64,000 nucleotides of DNA, from assembly GCF_000282595.1 (NCBI RefSeq), contig NZ_AKIZ01000038.1, positions 1 through 64,000 on the forward strand. The letters are read 5' to 3'. Below the pieces are notes generated by a model. It was not told the DNA's origin. It was given only the letters and a program-made list of their open reading frames with translations, and did not search any database. This DNA is from Phyllobacterium sp. YR531 (GTDB lineage Bacteria; Pseudomonadota; Alphaproteobacteria; Rhizobiales; Rhizobiaceae). Positions 19,487 to 29,528 of this stretch are shown in pieces. Position numbers and translations under genes: made by a program. Positions within the stretch are counted from its first letter, which is position 1. Each line of letters starts with the position of its first letter.

Positions 19487-20002
19487 TTACATGCGGTAGG
19501 CGATGCTGTCGTTCCAGAAGCGGTCAAGACGCTGCAAGGCCTTGTTCATAGATTGGAATTCTTCTGCCTTGATGCCACCAACGTGTTCGATGGATGCAAC
19601 ATGGCGCTCATAAAGACCGGCAACGAGTTCTGCCACTTCCGAACCTTTCTCAGTCAGGCTTACGCGGACCGAACGGCGGTCGGTACGTGAACGCTCGTGA
19701 GAGATGAAACCAAGTTCGACGAGTTTCTTCAGATTGTAGGAAACATTCGAGCCGAGATAATAGCCGCGGCTGCGAAGTTCACCAGCCGTCAATTCCGCAT
19801 TGCCGATGTTGAAAAGAAGCAATGCCTGAATGGCGTTGATGTCACTGCGACCATTACGGTCGAATTCGTCCTTGACCACATCAAGTAACCGGCGGTGCAA
19901 CCGCTCGACCAACTGAAGTGCTTCAAGATATAGTGTGCGCAATGCTGTATCATTTATTGTAGAATTCGAGCTTGCGCCAGACTTTCTCTGTACGTTGTTC
20001 AT
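19487..20002 (-). CDS. ldtR: MarR family regulator, LdtR-like
   Basis: 171 residues from ATG 20002 (MNNVQRKSG), after an AGGCAGG site; the frame continues to 20041 without support. The winged-helix core lies in residues 50-125: LLFNIGNAELTAGELRSRGYY, then the wing SHERSRTDRRSVRVSLTEKG. The closing region (ALQRLDRFWND) is a dimerisation helix. In Liberibacter and Sinorhizobium, LdtR controls the neighbouring L,D-transpeptidase and stress tolerance and is inactivated by small aromatic ligands. Identity here is by fold, length and position. Confidence 0.8.
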   Translation of the reverse strand: MNNVQRKSGASSNSTINDTALRTLYLEALQLVERLHRRLLDVVKDEFDRNGRSDINAIQALLLFNIGNAELTAGELRSRGYYLGSNVSYNLKKLVELGFISHERSRTDRRSVRVSLTEKGSEVAELVAGLYERHVASIEHVGGIKAEEFQSMNKALQRLDRFWNDSIAYRM

Positions 20003-20163
20003 AATACCTGCCTCACTGTTGTTTCGGTGTATTTTTCTCACCGTTGAGCAGACACTATCGAATACGCATAAAATTCGACTTAAAACATAGACTTAACAGT
20101 ATCTTACCAGCACTGAATCAATTTCTAACTTAACGAAGACTTACCGACGGACAATAATGGGGT

Positions 20164-20592
20164 TCAGCGTACCGGCATCGCCTGCTGGCGTTTCTGCAAG
20201 AAAAGCACAATCCGGAAAGCGATATAGAGCAGCGCTACACAGCCATGAATGATTGCAATCTGTGGCCGGTAAAAGAAGAACTCCGAGAGCACTGTGAACA
20301 TCAGGGTTTCACCGAGTGCGGCAACAAACCAGATGACCGGTCCCCAGGAAACCATCATCCAAAGGCCGGTCGACGCGACCGGATAGAGCATTGCCAACGA
20401 AACTGAAGCTACCTTCCATTGCCAAGGCATAAGATCAAAGCGCCAAAGCAAGCCTTCATAATAGCCGCTGATCTGCGCCCAATAGCCCACTCCGGCGACA
20501 AGCGCATAAATAGCCACAAGCCGGAGGAACCAGACAAAGCCGGTTTGGGCCATTGTCGGATCGAACGGCAGATGGGTGGGCTTGTCATTCAT
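20164..20592 (-). CDS. DUF6163-like four-helix membrane protein
   Basis: 142 residues with four predicted membrane helices (near 18-40, 60-80, 85-105, 112-132) and short loops such as SGYYEGLLWRFDLMPWQW. No catalytic motif. The start ATG overlaps the stop of the upstream hydrolase gene by four bases, so the two are co-translated. The family is restricted to alphaproteobacteria and uncharacterised. Confidence 0.75.
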   Translation of the reverse strand: MNDKPTHLPFDPTMAQTGFVWFLRLVAIYALVAGVGYWAQISGYYEGLLWRFDLMPWQWKVASVSLAMLYPVASTGLWMMVSWGPVIWFVAALGETLMFTVLSEFFFYRPQIAIIHGCVALLYIAFRIVLFLQKRQQAMPVR

Positions 20593-21644
20593 GTCAGTTG
20601 CAATTCCCGCTCACCCAATGATGCAAAATAGGCATCTATCATGTCTGGCGTTATATCTTCGATTTTTGCGGGACTCCACACGGGAGAATTGTCCTTGTCC
20701 ACAAGAAGTGCCCGCACGCCTTCGTAAAAATCATGATTCTCAAGCATGCGAGAGAGAATGCGGTATTCCATCTGCATGCATTGATCCATATCGAGATCAC
20801 GCCCCTCCTCTATCTGCCGGAAGCTCACATGAAGACTTGTGGGCGAGCGGGTCTTGATAAGGTCGAGCAATTTTTGCGCCTCTTCGCTGCCATTGACGCC
20901 TGCAGCCTTTAGCCTGATCAGACAGCCTCCCAACGTCGGCGAGTCGAACAGCACGCTGATCATATCTCGCATTGCCTCGGAGGTCTCGAAATCCGGATTG
21001 ACGGTTTTGCCCTTGAGCGCCTTTTCCGGATCACCTGACCTTATCAGGCTGCGTTTGAGCTTTTCCTTGTCTTCCGCCTTGATCGCATGAGTAGCAATGC
21101 CGCTTTGCAGGCAATCGCCCTGTTTTATCCTGTTGCCCGTCAAAGCCAGATAGGTGCCGAAATGTTCAGGCAAATGCGGCAGGAATGCACTGCCGCCGAC
21201 ATCCGGGAAGAAACCGATGCCGACTTCCGGCATTGCGAAAGTGACATTTTCTGTGACGATCCGGTGCGAGCCATGCACGGAGATACCGACACCACCTCCC
21301 ATTACAATCCCGTCAATCAGCGAAATATAGGGCTTGGGATAATGCCTTATATAGGCGTTGAGACGGTATTCATCGGCAAAGAAATCATAAAGCGGCGTAC
21401 CTGAGCGACCAGCATGATAGACGGCAAGAATATCTCCGCCCGCACAAAAGGCACGCCCCTCACCTTCGACAATGACGCAATGGACCCCATCATCCGTAGC
21501 CCAAGCAATAAGCGCTTTATGCAGCGCGGTAACCATCACTCGCGTTAGCGCATTGAGCGCTTTCGGACGCGTCAATCGAACTAGGCCAGCCTTACCGCGC
21601 CGTTCGAATGCGATCTCGCCCATCCCGCCAAAATCGATTTCCAT
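20589..21644 (-). CDS. 3-hydroxyisobutyryl-CoA hydrolase
   Basis: 351 residues from ATG 21644, after GGAGA; the much longer frame to 22307 runs into hemB on the other strand and is not real. The crotonase core shows FCAGGDILAVY and DGIVMGGGVGISVHG (oxyanion-hole Gly residues), with MPEVGIGFFPDVGG giving the Glu/Asp pair typical of HIBCH. It releases 3-hydroxyisobutyrate in valine breakdown. A related enoyl-CoA hydratase role is less likely because of the 350-residue length and the C-terminal helices. Confidence 0.9.
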   Translation of the reverse strand: MEIDFGGMGEIAFERRGKAGLVRLTRPKALNALTRVMVTALHKALIAWATDDGVHCVIVEGEGRAFCAGGDILAVYHAGRSGTPLYDFFADEYRLNAYIRHYPKPYISLIDGIVMGGGVGISVHGSHRIVTENVTFAMPEVGIGFFPDVGGSAFLPHLPEHFGTYLALTGNRIKQGDCLQSGIATHAIKAEDKEKLKRSLIRSGDPEKALKGKTVNPDFETSEAMRDMISVLFDSPTLGGCLIRLKAAGVNGSEEAQKLLDLIKTRSPTSLHVSFRQIEEGRDLDMDQCMQMEYRILSRMLENHDFYEGVRALLVDKDNSPVWSPAKIEDITPDMIDAYFASLGERELQLT

Positions 21645-21791
21645 GCATTTCTCCGTTATCTTCGAGCAGGTTAGGAAAATACGACAGGCCGCGTCAATGG
21701 CTGGGCAATTCGTCCAATAGCCAGAAGCAATTTTGGGGTTATGCAAAAGTGATGATCCTGTTAAAACTCTTCTAAACAGCAGGCAGGTACC

Positions 21792-22829
21792 ATGAACAAG
21801 CATCCCGCATTCCAGAGGCACGCGCCAAGGACCATTGACGAAATTACGCAAAGCCGCCGCTTGCGCCGCATGCGCAAGGCAGATTGGTCGCGCCGCCTCG
21901 TTCAGGAAAATCAGCTGACTGTCAATGATCTGATCTGGCCGATATTCCTGTGTGAAGGCGAGAACAGGCGCGAAGATATTGCCGCCATGCCGGGTGTCCA
22001 ACGCTTTTCCGTCGATATGGCAGTGCGAGAGGCAGAAAGAGCAGCCAAGCTTGGTATTCCTGCCATTGCCACATTCGCCAACATTGCTGCTGAACTGCGT
22101 GACGAAGCGGGTTCTGGCATTCTCGACCCGGACAATCTGATTAATCGTGCGACGCGCGCAATCAAAGATGCGGTGCCGGAAATCGGCATGATTACCGATG
22201 TGGCGCTTGATCCTTTCACCAGCCATGGCCATGACGGTATTTTGCGCGACGGTATTATTGTCAATGACGAGACAGTGGCCCAGATCACCCAAGGCGCTGT
22301 GCTGCAAGCGGCAGCTGGTGCCGACATCATTGCGCCGTCAGATATGATGGATGGGCGCATTGGTGCCATACGCGATGCGCTGGATCGGAACGGGTTTCAG
22401 GATGTGGCCATTATGGCCTACGCGACCAAATTCGCTTCGGCATTTTATGGCCCCTACCGCGAGGCTATCGGCACATCCGGCAGGCTCAAAGGTGACAAGA
22501 AGACCTATTATATCGATCCAGCAAACACGGATGAAGCCGTACGCGAAGCCGAACAGGATCTTGCCGAAGGCGCGGATTCGCTGATGGTCAAACCTGGCCT
22601 GCCCTATCTTGATATCATTCACCGGCTGAAGGAAACTTTCGCGGTTCCAACTTTCGCCTATCAGGTTTCCGGCGAATATACGATGATCAAAGCCGCCGGT
22701 GCCAATGGCTGGATCGACGAAGATCGCGTCATGATGGAGACGCTTCTCGCGTTCAAGCGTGCCGGTTGCGATGGCATTCTTACTTATTTTGCACCCTTGG
22801 TTGCAGAACGATTGAAGGCTGGCGCTTGA
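21792..22829 (+). CDS. hemB: delta-aminolevulinic acid dehydratase
   Basis: 345 residues. It condenses two 5-aminolevulinate molecules to porphobilinogen in haem synthesis. The Schiff-base lysines are seen in MAYATKFASAFYGPYREA and SLMVKPGLPYLD. The metal segment reads DVALDPFTSHGHDG: Asp/Ala/Asp replaces the three Cys residues of zinc enzymes, so it belongs to the Mg2+-dependent, zinc-free class. The start is ATG 21792 after a CAGGCAGG site. Confidence 0.97.
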   Translation: MNKHPAFQRHAPRTIDEITQSRRLRRMRKADWSRRLVQENQLTVNDLIWPIFLCEGENRREDIAAMPGVQRFSVDMAVREAERAAKLGIPAIATFANIAAELRDEAGSGILDPDNLINRATRAIKDAVPEIGMITDVALDPFTSHGHDGILRDGIIVNDETVAQITQGAVLQAAAGADIIAPSDMMDGRIGAIRDALDRNGFQDVAIMAYATKFASAFYGPYREAIGTSGRLKGDKKTYYIDPANTDEAVREAEQDLAEGADSLMVKPGLPYLDIIHRLKETFAVPTFAYQVSGEYTMIKAAGANGWIDEDRVMMETLLAFKRAGCDGILTYFAPLVAERLKAGA

Positions 22830-22897
22830 ATTTATCTTCTTGAATTCCCAATTTCAGGGCAATGGCCATATGGTCATCACTTGAAACAGGAAATGAA

Positions 22898-23368
22898 ATG
22901 AACGCGAAAACCCTTGATGGCGAAATAATTACGGATCGTCTCGAAGATTGGCGCTTGTATCAGGGCGTACGCACCAGCCGCGTGTTCGCCTTTCTGATTG
23001 ACTATGCGATCGTGTTCCTGCTGTGCATTCCGGTAGCGATTCTGGTCTTTATCCTTGGCGTGGCTACTCTGGGATTGGGCTGGATGCTTTACGGCATCAT
23101 GTTCCCTGCTGTTGCCCTGCTCTATGTTTACAGCACGCTTGGCGGGCCGCGACAGGCAACGAAAGGCATGCAAATGATGGGCCTCAAGCTGGAACGCCTG
23201 AATGGCGAAAAGATCGATGGCCTGCTCGCAGTCGTTCACACCGTACTTTTCTGGGGCCTCAATGTTGTGCTGACCCCATTCATCCTGCTTGCAACCTTCT
23301 TTCTGGATCGCAAGCGCACCTTGCATGACCTCCTGCTTGGAACAGTTGTCGTCAGGGCATACAACTAA
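22898..23368 (+). CDS. RDD family membrane protein
   Basis: 156 residues from ATG 22898, after CAGGAA. The RDD signature is visible as SRVFAFLIDYAIVFLL (Arg, then Asp-Tyr in helix 1) with two further helices (residues 48-75 and 108-135) and the closing DRKRTLHDLLLGTVVV. Some RDD proteins move Na+/H+ or solutes, but most are uncharacterised. It lies 68 bases after hemB on the same strand and is followed by a strong terminator, so it may be on the hemB transcript. Confidence 0.88.
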   Translation: MNAKTLDGEIITDRLEDWRLYQGVRTSRVFAFLIDYAIVFLLCIPVAILVFILGVATLGLGWMLYGIMFPAVALLYVYSTLGGPRQATKGMQMMGLKLERLNGEKIDGLLAVVHTVLFWGLNVVLTPFILLATFFLDRKRTLHDLLLGTVVVRAYN

Positions 23369-23374
23369 ACTTCC

Positions 23375-23398
23375 AAAGGCTCCCATCCGGGAGCCTTT
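23375..23398 (+). terminator. terminator after the RDD gene
   Basis: Ten-base-pair stem AAAGGCTCCC/GGGAGCCTTT with loop ATCC, followed by TTTCTTCTT. Confidence 0.85.
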
Positions 23399-23413
23399 CT
23401 TCTTGGCATTGAA

Positions 23414-23830
23414 ATGATGAACAGATTCAAACTTGCTGCTGCGGCAATCGCCCTGCTCGCCCTATCGGGCCATGCTGTTTACGCGGCTTCACCTGCTGGT
23501 AAATTCTGTGGCGAAGTTATTTCCTATGGCGATTATCAGGATATCCAGACCAATCTGAGCGTTGATCGCGACGGGAAGATTGTGGGTTCCTACAAGATTG
23601 ATGGGCCGGCAGGTCGCACCGATGGCAATATTGTGGAGAAAGACAAGAAAAGCCCGACAGACCGCACGTTGATCTGGACCGACAAAGATGGCACGGGGCT
23701 GGTATCGCTGCATTTCAGCGATGACTATCAGGATTTCAAAGCTGCGTGGGGCGGCTCAAACAATGGGCGCTTTGACCCGCCGATCCATTCATGGAGCGGC
23801 ACTCGCTGCCCGCCGACACCAACGCCCTGA
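23414..23830 (+). CDS. small exported protein, unknown
   Basis: 138 residues. A clear Sec signal peptide (residues 1-24, ending AVYAAS) precedes a beta-rich domain with CGEVISYGDYQDI, DRDGKIVGSYKIDGPAGRT and HFSDDYQDFKAAWGG. Two Cys residues (near 32 and 132) could form a disulphide. The strand pattern suggests a small beta-barrel of lipocalin-like type. Start could be ATG 23414 or the next ATG; the ribosome site is weak. No family is recognised. Confidence 0.7.
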   Translation: MMNRFKLAAAAIALLALSGHAVYAASPAGKFCGEVISYGDYQDIQTNLSVDRDGKIVGSYKIDGPAGRTDGNIVEKDKKSPTDRTLIWTDKDGTGLVSLHFSDDYQDFKAAWGGSNNGRFDPPIHSWSGTRCPPTPTP

Positions 23831-23932
23831 TACGACACACGCGACATTCACTCTGCGATGCAATATAATTGAATTGACGTTTTAGGCGGTCATACGATTC
23901 TATAGCTGTTACAGAGTATCGCAGGAACATGG

Positions 23933-24682
23933 ATGACCCATCAACCGCAGCAATCACCGCAGTTCTTTTTGACAGCGCCATCGCCATGTCCCTATCTTGA
24001 GGGACAGCTTGAACGCAAGGTGTTTACCCACCTTGTAGGCGGACGCGCCAACGAACTGAATGATCTGCTGACCCAAGGCGGTTTTCGTCGCTCGCAGAAT
24101 ATTGCCTACCGCCCAGCCTGCGAAAACTGCCGGGCTTGCGTGTCAGTGCGCATTCTTGCAGGTGAATTTACTCAGGACAAATCCATGCGCCGCGTGTGGA
24201 ACCGCAATCGCGATCTGATCGGCAATATTCATCACGCCGAGCCATCCACCGAACAGTATTCGCTGTTCAGGCACTATCTTGATGCGCGCCACAACAAGGG
24301 CGGTATGTCGGAAATGACCGTGCTCGACTATGCCATGATGGTTGAAGACACGCACGTACCCACGCAGATCATCGAATATCGCCGCCGCGGCCCTGATAGT
24401 TTCATCACGCAGAAGGGTGAAGGAGAACTGATCGCCGTTGCACTGACCGATGTGATGGGCGACGGGCTGTCGATGGTCTACTCATTCTTCAACCCCAACC
24501 ATGCGAGCCGTTCACTGGGCACTTTCATGATTCTCGACCACATCCAGAGGGCTGCCGCCGCGGGCTTGCCGCATGTCTATCTCGGCTATTGGGTCGAGGG
24601 ATCTCGAAAGATGCAGTATAAAATCCGCTATCAGCCGCAGGAACACCTCGGCATGAAAGGCTGGGAACGCCGTTCACCCTGA
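23933..24682 (+). CDS. bpt: aspartate/glutamate leucyltransferase (N-end rule)
   Basis: 249 residues. Both ATE domains are visible: N-terminal [16 protein letters not shown] and [13 protein letters not shown] with the Cys pair, and C-terminal [21 protein letters not shown] then [16 protein letters not shown]. Bpt adds Leu from Leu-tRNA to proteins starting with Asp or Glu, marking them for ClpAP. The bacterial Bpt rather than arginyl-specific ATE is assumed from length and phylum. It is a single gene. Confidence 0.92.
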   Translation: MTHQPQQSPQFFLTAPSPCPYLEGQLERKVFTHLVGGRANELNDLLTQGGFRRSQNIAYRPACENCRACVSVRILAGEFTQDKSMRRVWNRNRDLIGNIHHAEPSTEQYSLFRHYLDARHNKGGMSEMTVLDYAMMVEDTHVPTQIIEYRRRGPDSFITQKGEGELIAVALTDVMGDGLSMVYSFFNPNHASRSLGTFMILDHIQRAAAAGLPHVYLGYWVEGSRKMQYKIRYQPQEHLGMKGWERRSP

Positions 24683-24757
24683 ACGGCTCTGGACGTTGAT
24701 ATCCATCCCCGCTAGATCACGCGGCATAACACCAAATAATCTCGGAAAATCCGCCGC

Positions 24758-25657
24758 ATGTCCCAGTTACATCACGACCATCGCAAAGGTCTGCTTATCA
24801 CCGGCATTGGAGGGCTGGTACTTTCCGCTGATATTCCGCTGCTACGGCTCGGACAAGGCGAAACATGGTCAACATTGTTGTTGCGCAGTTCGACCACCCT
24901 GCTTTGCGCTCTGATCATCTGGGTTATTTGGAACCTGATCACCGGAAAACGCCGCACGTTGCTTCCCGGCAAGACCGGGTTTCTAGTTGCAGCGCTTTAC
25001 GGCATGGCTTCAATCGCTTTCATGACCGCTGTCTACAATACGAAAACAGCCAATCTGGTTTTCATTCTTGCCTTCAACACCGTTTTTGCCGCGCTGCTTT
25101 CCTGGGTATTCCTGAAAGAAAGGCCCAAAGCGGTTACGTTCATCGCCATGTTCCTGATGCTGATCGGCGTCGGCATTATTGTGCGGGAGGGATTATCGTC
25201 GGGGCATGTATTTGGCGATCTTATGGGGCTGCTTTCGACCTTTATTCTGGCTTCGGCAATAACGGTCACACGCGCATCCGGCAAGGATATGAGCTTTGCT
25301 GCCATGATGGGGACAGCGGTTCCCATGACTGTTGCGGCATTCATGGTATCGCAGAACGGTTTCCATGTTGCCGTACCCGGCTGGATCATCTTCAATGGCG
25401 CGGTAGTGACGACAATCGCCTTCATCTGTCTTGCAACCGGACCAAGATTTCTATCGGGACCGGAAGTGGCGATGTTCTATCTGCTTGAGACGGTGCTGAC
25501 GCCTATCTGGGTATGGCTGGTGTTTTCCGAACGTCCGACTGACGCCACGCTCGTAGGTGGCATCATCATCATTTCGGCTTTGATCGGCCACTCACTCTGG
25601 CAAATGTATCATTCGCGCAGACGTGCCCGGACGACGATAATCCGTCATCCGATCTAG
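24758..25657 (+). CDS. EamA/DMT family transporter
   Basis: 299 residues, ten membrane helices in two EamA repeats (residues about 12-145 and 155-290): GMASIAFMTAVYNT, then VFLKERPKAVTFIAMFLM at the end of the first repeat, and VFSERPTDATLVGGIIII in the second. Probable exporter of amino acids or metabolites; the substrate cannot be told. It is unlike the second DMT protein at 32.9 kb. It converges with parC. Confidence 0.88.
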   Translation: MSQLHHDHRKGLLITGIGGLVLSADIPLLRLGQGETWSTLLLRSSTTLLCALIIWVIWNLITGKRRTLLPGKTGFLVAALYGMASIAFMTAVYNTKTANLVFILAFNTVFAALLSWVFLKERPKAVTFIAMFLMLIGVGIIVREGLSSGHVFGDLMGLLSTFILASAITVTRASGKDMSFAAMMGTAVPMTVAAFMVSQNGFHVAVPGWIIFNGAVVTTIAFICLATGPRFLSGPEVAMFYLLETVLTPIWVWLVFSERPTDATLVGGIIIISALIGHSLWQMYHSRRRARTTIIRHPI

Positions 25658-25709
25658 CGCTTTTCCTGTTTGAGTAGTGCAGCTCCATTCAAACTGGAAA
25701 GCTCAAACG

Positions 25710-28025
25710 CTACGAGAACTTGCCGGAACGCGGGAAGCCTTTCGGCACCATGCGGCCAGCGGTTGCACGGGGACCCACCCATTCCAGCAATTCAAGCTTT
25801 CCACGCGTGAAGCTGCGGCCCGAGGCGTCCTGCCATGTAAGCCCCTGCTCCATCGTGAAGATGCGAATATCCGAAACGCCGCCATCCTTGTATCGCTGCA
25901 GACGCACACCCTTGCCGCGTCCAAGCTCGGGTACATCGGCCAGCGGAAACACGAGCAGTTTGCGGTTCTCACCCACAATCGCAACGCTGTCACCGACAAC
26001 CGGAACACAGTGACGTGCTTCATCCGGTGATTTGACGTTCATTACCTGTTTGCCCTTGCGGGTATTCGCAATGACGTCCGCTTCCGGAACGATGAAACCA
26101 TTGCCCACATGCGATGACAGGAACAGCTTGCGCTCGGGATTGTGCACGAAGGCCGTCACAATATCCTGATCGTTTTCCATGTCGACGATGATGCGGATCG
26201 GTTCGCCATGGCCGCGTCCGCCTGGAAGGCTGTTCGCACCAATGGTGTAGAACTTGCCGCCCGTGGTCAAAACGAGAATGCGATCAGTCGTCTCGGCATG
26301 GAAAGCCAGTTTCAGCTTGTCGCCTTCCTTGAACGTCAGGGTGGCAAAATCTGCCAGATGCCCCTTCATCGCCCGCAGCCAACCCTTTTCCGACACGACA
26401 ACCGTCACCGGCTCGCGCTCGATCATTGCGTGGTGGATATCTGTCAGATCATGCGTCGGTGCATCGGCAAAGGTTGTACGGCGTTTGCCGACAAGCGTAT
26501 CTGGGCCGTACTTTTTCTGCATTTCCGATATTTGCCACGAGATCGTCTGCCATTGCTTCGGCTCTGATCCCAGCAGTTCCTCAATCTGCTTCTTTTCGGC
26601 GCTCAAGCCATCAAATTCCTTGCGGATTTCGAACTCTTCAAGCTTGCGCAAGGAACGCAGGCGCATATTCAAAATGGCTTCGGCCTGATTATCAGTCAAC
26701 TCAAAGCGCCGGATCATCTCCTGCTTCGGTTCATCTTCCTCACGAATGATGCGGATGACTTCATCAATATTCAGGTAGGCAATCAACATGCCGCCGAGGA
26801 TTTCCAGACGGCGCTCTATTTCGCCCAGACGATGCCGTGAGCGGCGGATAAGCACTTCCTTGCGGTGCTCAAGCCATTGCTTCAGCACCTCACGCAGGGA
26901 CAACACATTGGGCACTTTGCCGTGTGAAAGAACGTTCATGTTCAATGGAAAGCGTGTTTCCAGTTCGCTGAGCTTAAACAGCGATTCCATGAGAATGTCT
27001 GGATTGACGCTGCGGCTCTTCGGCTCAAGCACAAGGCGGACGTCTTCTGTCGATTCATCACGTACGTCGTCCAACAGCGGAAGCTTCTTGGCGATCAGGA
27101 GTTCAGCGATCTTTTCAATCAGACGTGATTTTTGCACCTGATATGGAATTTCGCCAATAACGATATTCCATGTACCTCGGCCCAAATCCTCTGTTGCCCA
27201 GCGCGCGCGCAGTCGGAAACCGCCGCGCCCGGTCTTGTAGGCTTCGACAATCGCGTCCCAGCTTTCGACAAGGATACCGCCTGTCGGGAAATCAGGTCCA
27301 CGCACCTTGCATTTCAGCAGGGCCTTGGGATCGGTTTTGCTTTCCGCTTCAATTACCGCCCACTCTTCCGGCGGCGTCATCAACTCTTCAACAGTTGCAT
27401 CAGGATGCTTGATCAGATGCAACGCCGCGGCGCACAGCTCCGAAACATTATGCGGTGGAATGGAGGTTGCCATGCCGACCGCGATGCCGGATGAACCATT
27501 GGCAAGCAGGTTCGGGAAAGCACCCGGAAGAACGATCGGTTCCTCGTCTTCCTCATTATAGGTCGGACGGAAGTCGACAGCATCTTCGGTAATGCCTTCC
27601 AGCAGCAGCATGGCGACATCAGTCATGCGCGCTTCGGTGTAACGCATGGCGGCGGGGTTATCGCCATCAATATTGCCGAAGTTGCCCTGTCCGTCGACAA
27701 CCGGGTAGCGAACGGCAAAGTCCTGACTCAAACGCACAAGTGCGTCGTAGATCGACTGATCGCCGTGGGGATGGAACTTACCCATGACCTCGCCGACGAT
27801 GCGGGCGCATTTTGCATAGGACTGGTCGGGCGAAAGACGCAGCAAACGCATGGCATGCATGATGCGGCGATGAACAGGTTTCAACCCATCCCGCACATCC
27901 GGCAAGGCACGGTGCATGATCGTTGACAGAGCATAGGCAAGATAGCGCTCTTCAAGCGCTGCCTTCAGGTCAACCGGTTCGACATTATCATCGCCATCGT
28001 CTGGCGGAATCAGGCTTTTTCCCAT
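25710..28025 (-). CDS. parC: DNA topoisomerase IV subunit A
   Basis: 771 residues. Winged-helix catalytic region with Tyr in [11 protein letters not shown] (near residue 130), tower and coiled coil (residues 330-480), then the C-terminal DNA-wrapping domain with repeated blades ([40 protein letters not shown]). ParC rather than GyrA is supported by the degenerate GyrA box and by the short tail. In the quinolone region the residues corresponding to E. coli Ser80 and Glu84 are Gln and Asp ([12 protein letters not shown]). It decatenates daughter chromosomes with ParE. Confidence 0.95.
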   Translation of the reverse strand: MGKSLIPPDDGDDNVEPVDLKAALEERYLAYALSTIMHRALPDVRDGLKPVHRRIMHAMRLLRLSPDQSYAKCARIVGEVMGKFHPHGDQSIYDALVRLSQDFAVRYPVVDGQGNFGNIDGDNPAAMRYTEARMTDVAMLLLEGITEDAVDFRPTYNEEDEEPIVLPGAFPNLLANGSSGIAVGMATSIPPHNVSELCAAALHLIKHPDATVEELMTPPEEWAVIEAESKTDPKALLKCKVRGPDFPTGGILVESWDAIVEAYKTGRGGFRLRARWATEDLGRGTWNIVIGEIPYQVQKSRLIEKIAELLIAKKLPLLDDVRDESTEDVRLVLEPKSRSVNPDILMESLFKLSELETRFPLNMNVLSHGKVPNVLSLREVLKQWLEHRKEVLIRRSRHRLGEIERRLEILGGMLIAYLNIDEVIRIIREEDEPKQEMIRRFELTDNQAEAILNMRLRSLRKLEEFEIRKEFDGLSAEKKQIEELLGSEPKQWQTISWQISEMQKKYGPDTLVGKRRTTFADAPTHDLTDIHHAMIEREPVTVVVSEKGWLRAMKGHLADFATLTFKEGDKLKLAFHAETTDRILVLTTGGKFYTIGANSLPGGRGHGEPIRIIVDMENDQDIVTAFVHNPERKLFLSSHVGNGFIVPEADVIANTRKGKQVMNVKSPDEARHCVPVVGDSVAIVGENRKLLVFPLADVPELGRGKGVRLQRYKDGGVSDIRIFTMEQGLTWQDASGRSFTRGKLELLEWVGPRATAGRMVPKGFPRSGKFS

Positions 28026-28251
28026 TTGAATGGACTATCAAGACACGGATTCTCGGGCAAGCGATGATTCGCCCATATCACAGGCTGATCAGCGCATATG
28101 CAGTGGGAAACTGAACAAAGCTTGCCTTCGCACGCCAAATCTGACTTTGTAGCGCCCGAATTGTAAATATTGCCGCTTGGCTCATGGCTGTCACAGTTTT
28201 GCCGTGCATCATGCAATAGGTACGATCATTGATATCAACAAGGAACTGATT

Positions 28252-29451
28252 ATGCGTTCAACCTACCCCGTAAAATCCGGCTTGCGCCTTCTGGCTGCAA
28301 CCTCGGCTCTCGTCGTCGTATTTGCCGGTTCAGCCTTTGCTGTTGATGGAAACGCTGTCGCTGCACGCTTGAAGGCAGTCTATGCCGAACAGGGCGGCGT
28401 CATTGAATACAGCAATGTTGAAACCAATGGCTCGACGATCATCCTGAAGGAAACGAAAGTTTCAACCGCTGGCGTCAAGGAAACATTCACTGCCGGCGAC
28501 GTTACGCTTTCGGATGTCAGCGACGTTTCGGGCGGCGGCTTCAAGATCGGCTCCATGACCATCCCGGATATCAGCTTCGCTCCTGAAGGTGATGACAAGG
28601 GCAAGGTAACCGTCGAAGGAATCGCTGTAGAAGGCATCACGCTTCCTGCGGAAGGCGCGACGGAACCTCTGGCGAAAATCTTGCAGTATGAAAAAGCTGA
28701 AGTGAAGCACATTGGCGTCAATGCCAAAGGCAAGGACGTATTCTTGGCCGATGGCATCACGGCAACCATTTCGCCACTTACAGAAACCTCTCCTGTCGCG
28801 TTCACAACGAATGTTGAAAGCTTCAAGGCTGATCTGTCAGATGTGGAAGATCCCAAAACCAAGGAAGCATTGACCGCTCTCGGCTATCAGACACTTTCGG
28901 GCAAGATCGATGTAAACGGCACGTGGAATGTTCCTGATGGCCGCCTCAACATTGAGAAACTGGACTTTGTTACCAACGATGCCGGAACACTTGGTATCAA
29001 GCTTGATCTCTCGGGTTATACTCTCGATTTCATCAAAGGTCTTCAGGAAGCCACCAAGAACATGGAAGGCAAGCCTGACGATGCACAGGGCATGGCAATG
29101 CTTGGCCTGATGCAGCAGTTGAGCTTTACCGGCGCATCAATCCGCTTTGAAGATGACTCAGTCACTTACAAGGCACTCGACTATGTTGCCAAGCAGCAGG
29201 GTGCCAAGCGCGAAGACCTGATCAACCAAGCCAAGGCAATCGTTCCAATGGCCGCAGCGCAGTTGGGTGATGCAGAATTTGCCCAGACGCTCGGTACGGC
29301 GGTCAGCGCTTATCTTGACGACCCAAAGACCATCGAAATCAAGGCAGCGCCTCCGAAGTCAGTTCCATTTGCAATTATCGCTGCAGGTGGCATGGCCGAT
29401 CCAAAGACACTGCTCAAGACACTTGGCGTGACTGTCGTCGCAAACCAGTAA
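28252..29451 (+). CDS. exported protein of unknown function
   Basis: 399 residues from ATG 28252, after AAGGAA; the in-frame upstream extension has no such site. The Sec signal peptide ends near residue 27 (AGSAFAVDG). The body is a repeating strand pattern with many Thr, Ser, Gly and Lys (KVTVEGIAVEGITLPAEG, GKIDVNGTWNVPDG), and a helical section (residues 255-335) holding KQQGAKREDLINQAK. This resembles long beta-sheet periplasmic proteins but no family is certain. Transcription likely ends at the hairpin 20 bases downstream. Confidence 0.75.
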   Translation: MRSTYPVKSGLRLLAATSALVVVFAGSAFAVDGNAVAARLKAVYAEQGGVIEYSNVETNGSTIILKETKVSTAGVKETFTAGDVTLSDVSDVSGGGFKIGSMTIPDISFAPEGDDKGKVTVEGIAVEGITLPAEGATEPLAKILQYEKAEVKHIGVNAKGKDVFLADGITATISPLTETSPVAFTTNVESFKADLSDVEDPKTKEALTALGYQTLSGKIDVNGTWNVPDGRLNIEKLDFVTNDAGTLGIKLDLSGYTLDFIKGLQEATKNMEGKPDDAQGMAMLGLMQQLSFTGASIRFEDDSVTYKALDYVAKQQGAKREDLINQAKAIVPMAAAQLGDAEFAQTLGTAVSAYLDDPKTIEIKAAPPKSVPFAIIAAGGMADPKTLLKTLGVTVVANQ

Positions 29452-29469
29452 GTATTGATCAATGCAACG

Positions 29470-29499
29470 AAAAAGCCCGGCAGCGATGCCGGGCTTTTT
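29470..29499. terminator. bidirectional terminator between the exported protein and aspS
   Basis: Thirteen-base-pair stem AAAAAGCCCGGCA/TGCCGGGCTTTTT with loop GCGA; T-runs on both strands, between two convergent genes. Confidence 0.9.
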
Positions 29500-29528
29500 G
29501 TTTATCCAGAGTCGGTTAGAGAAGGTTT

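Noticed and set aside
21645-22307. N-terminal extension of the hydrolase over hemB
   Set aside because: It lies on the strand opposite a conserved hemB and is not protein-like.
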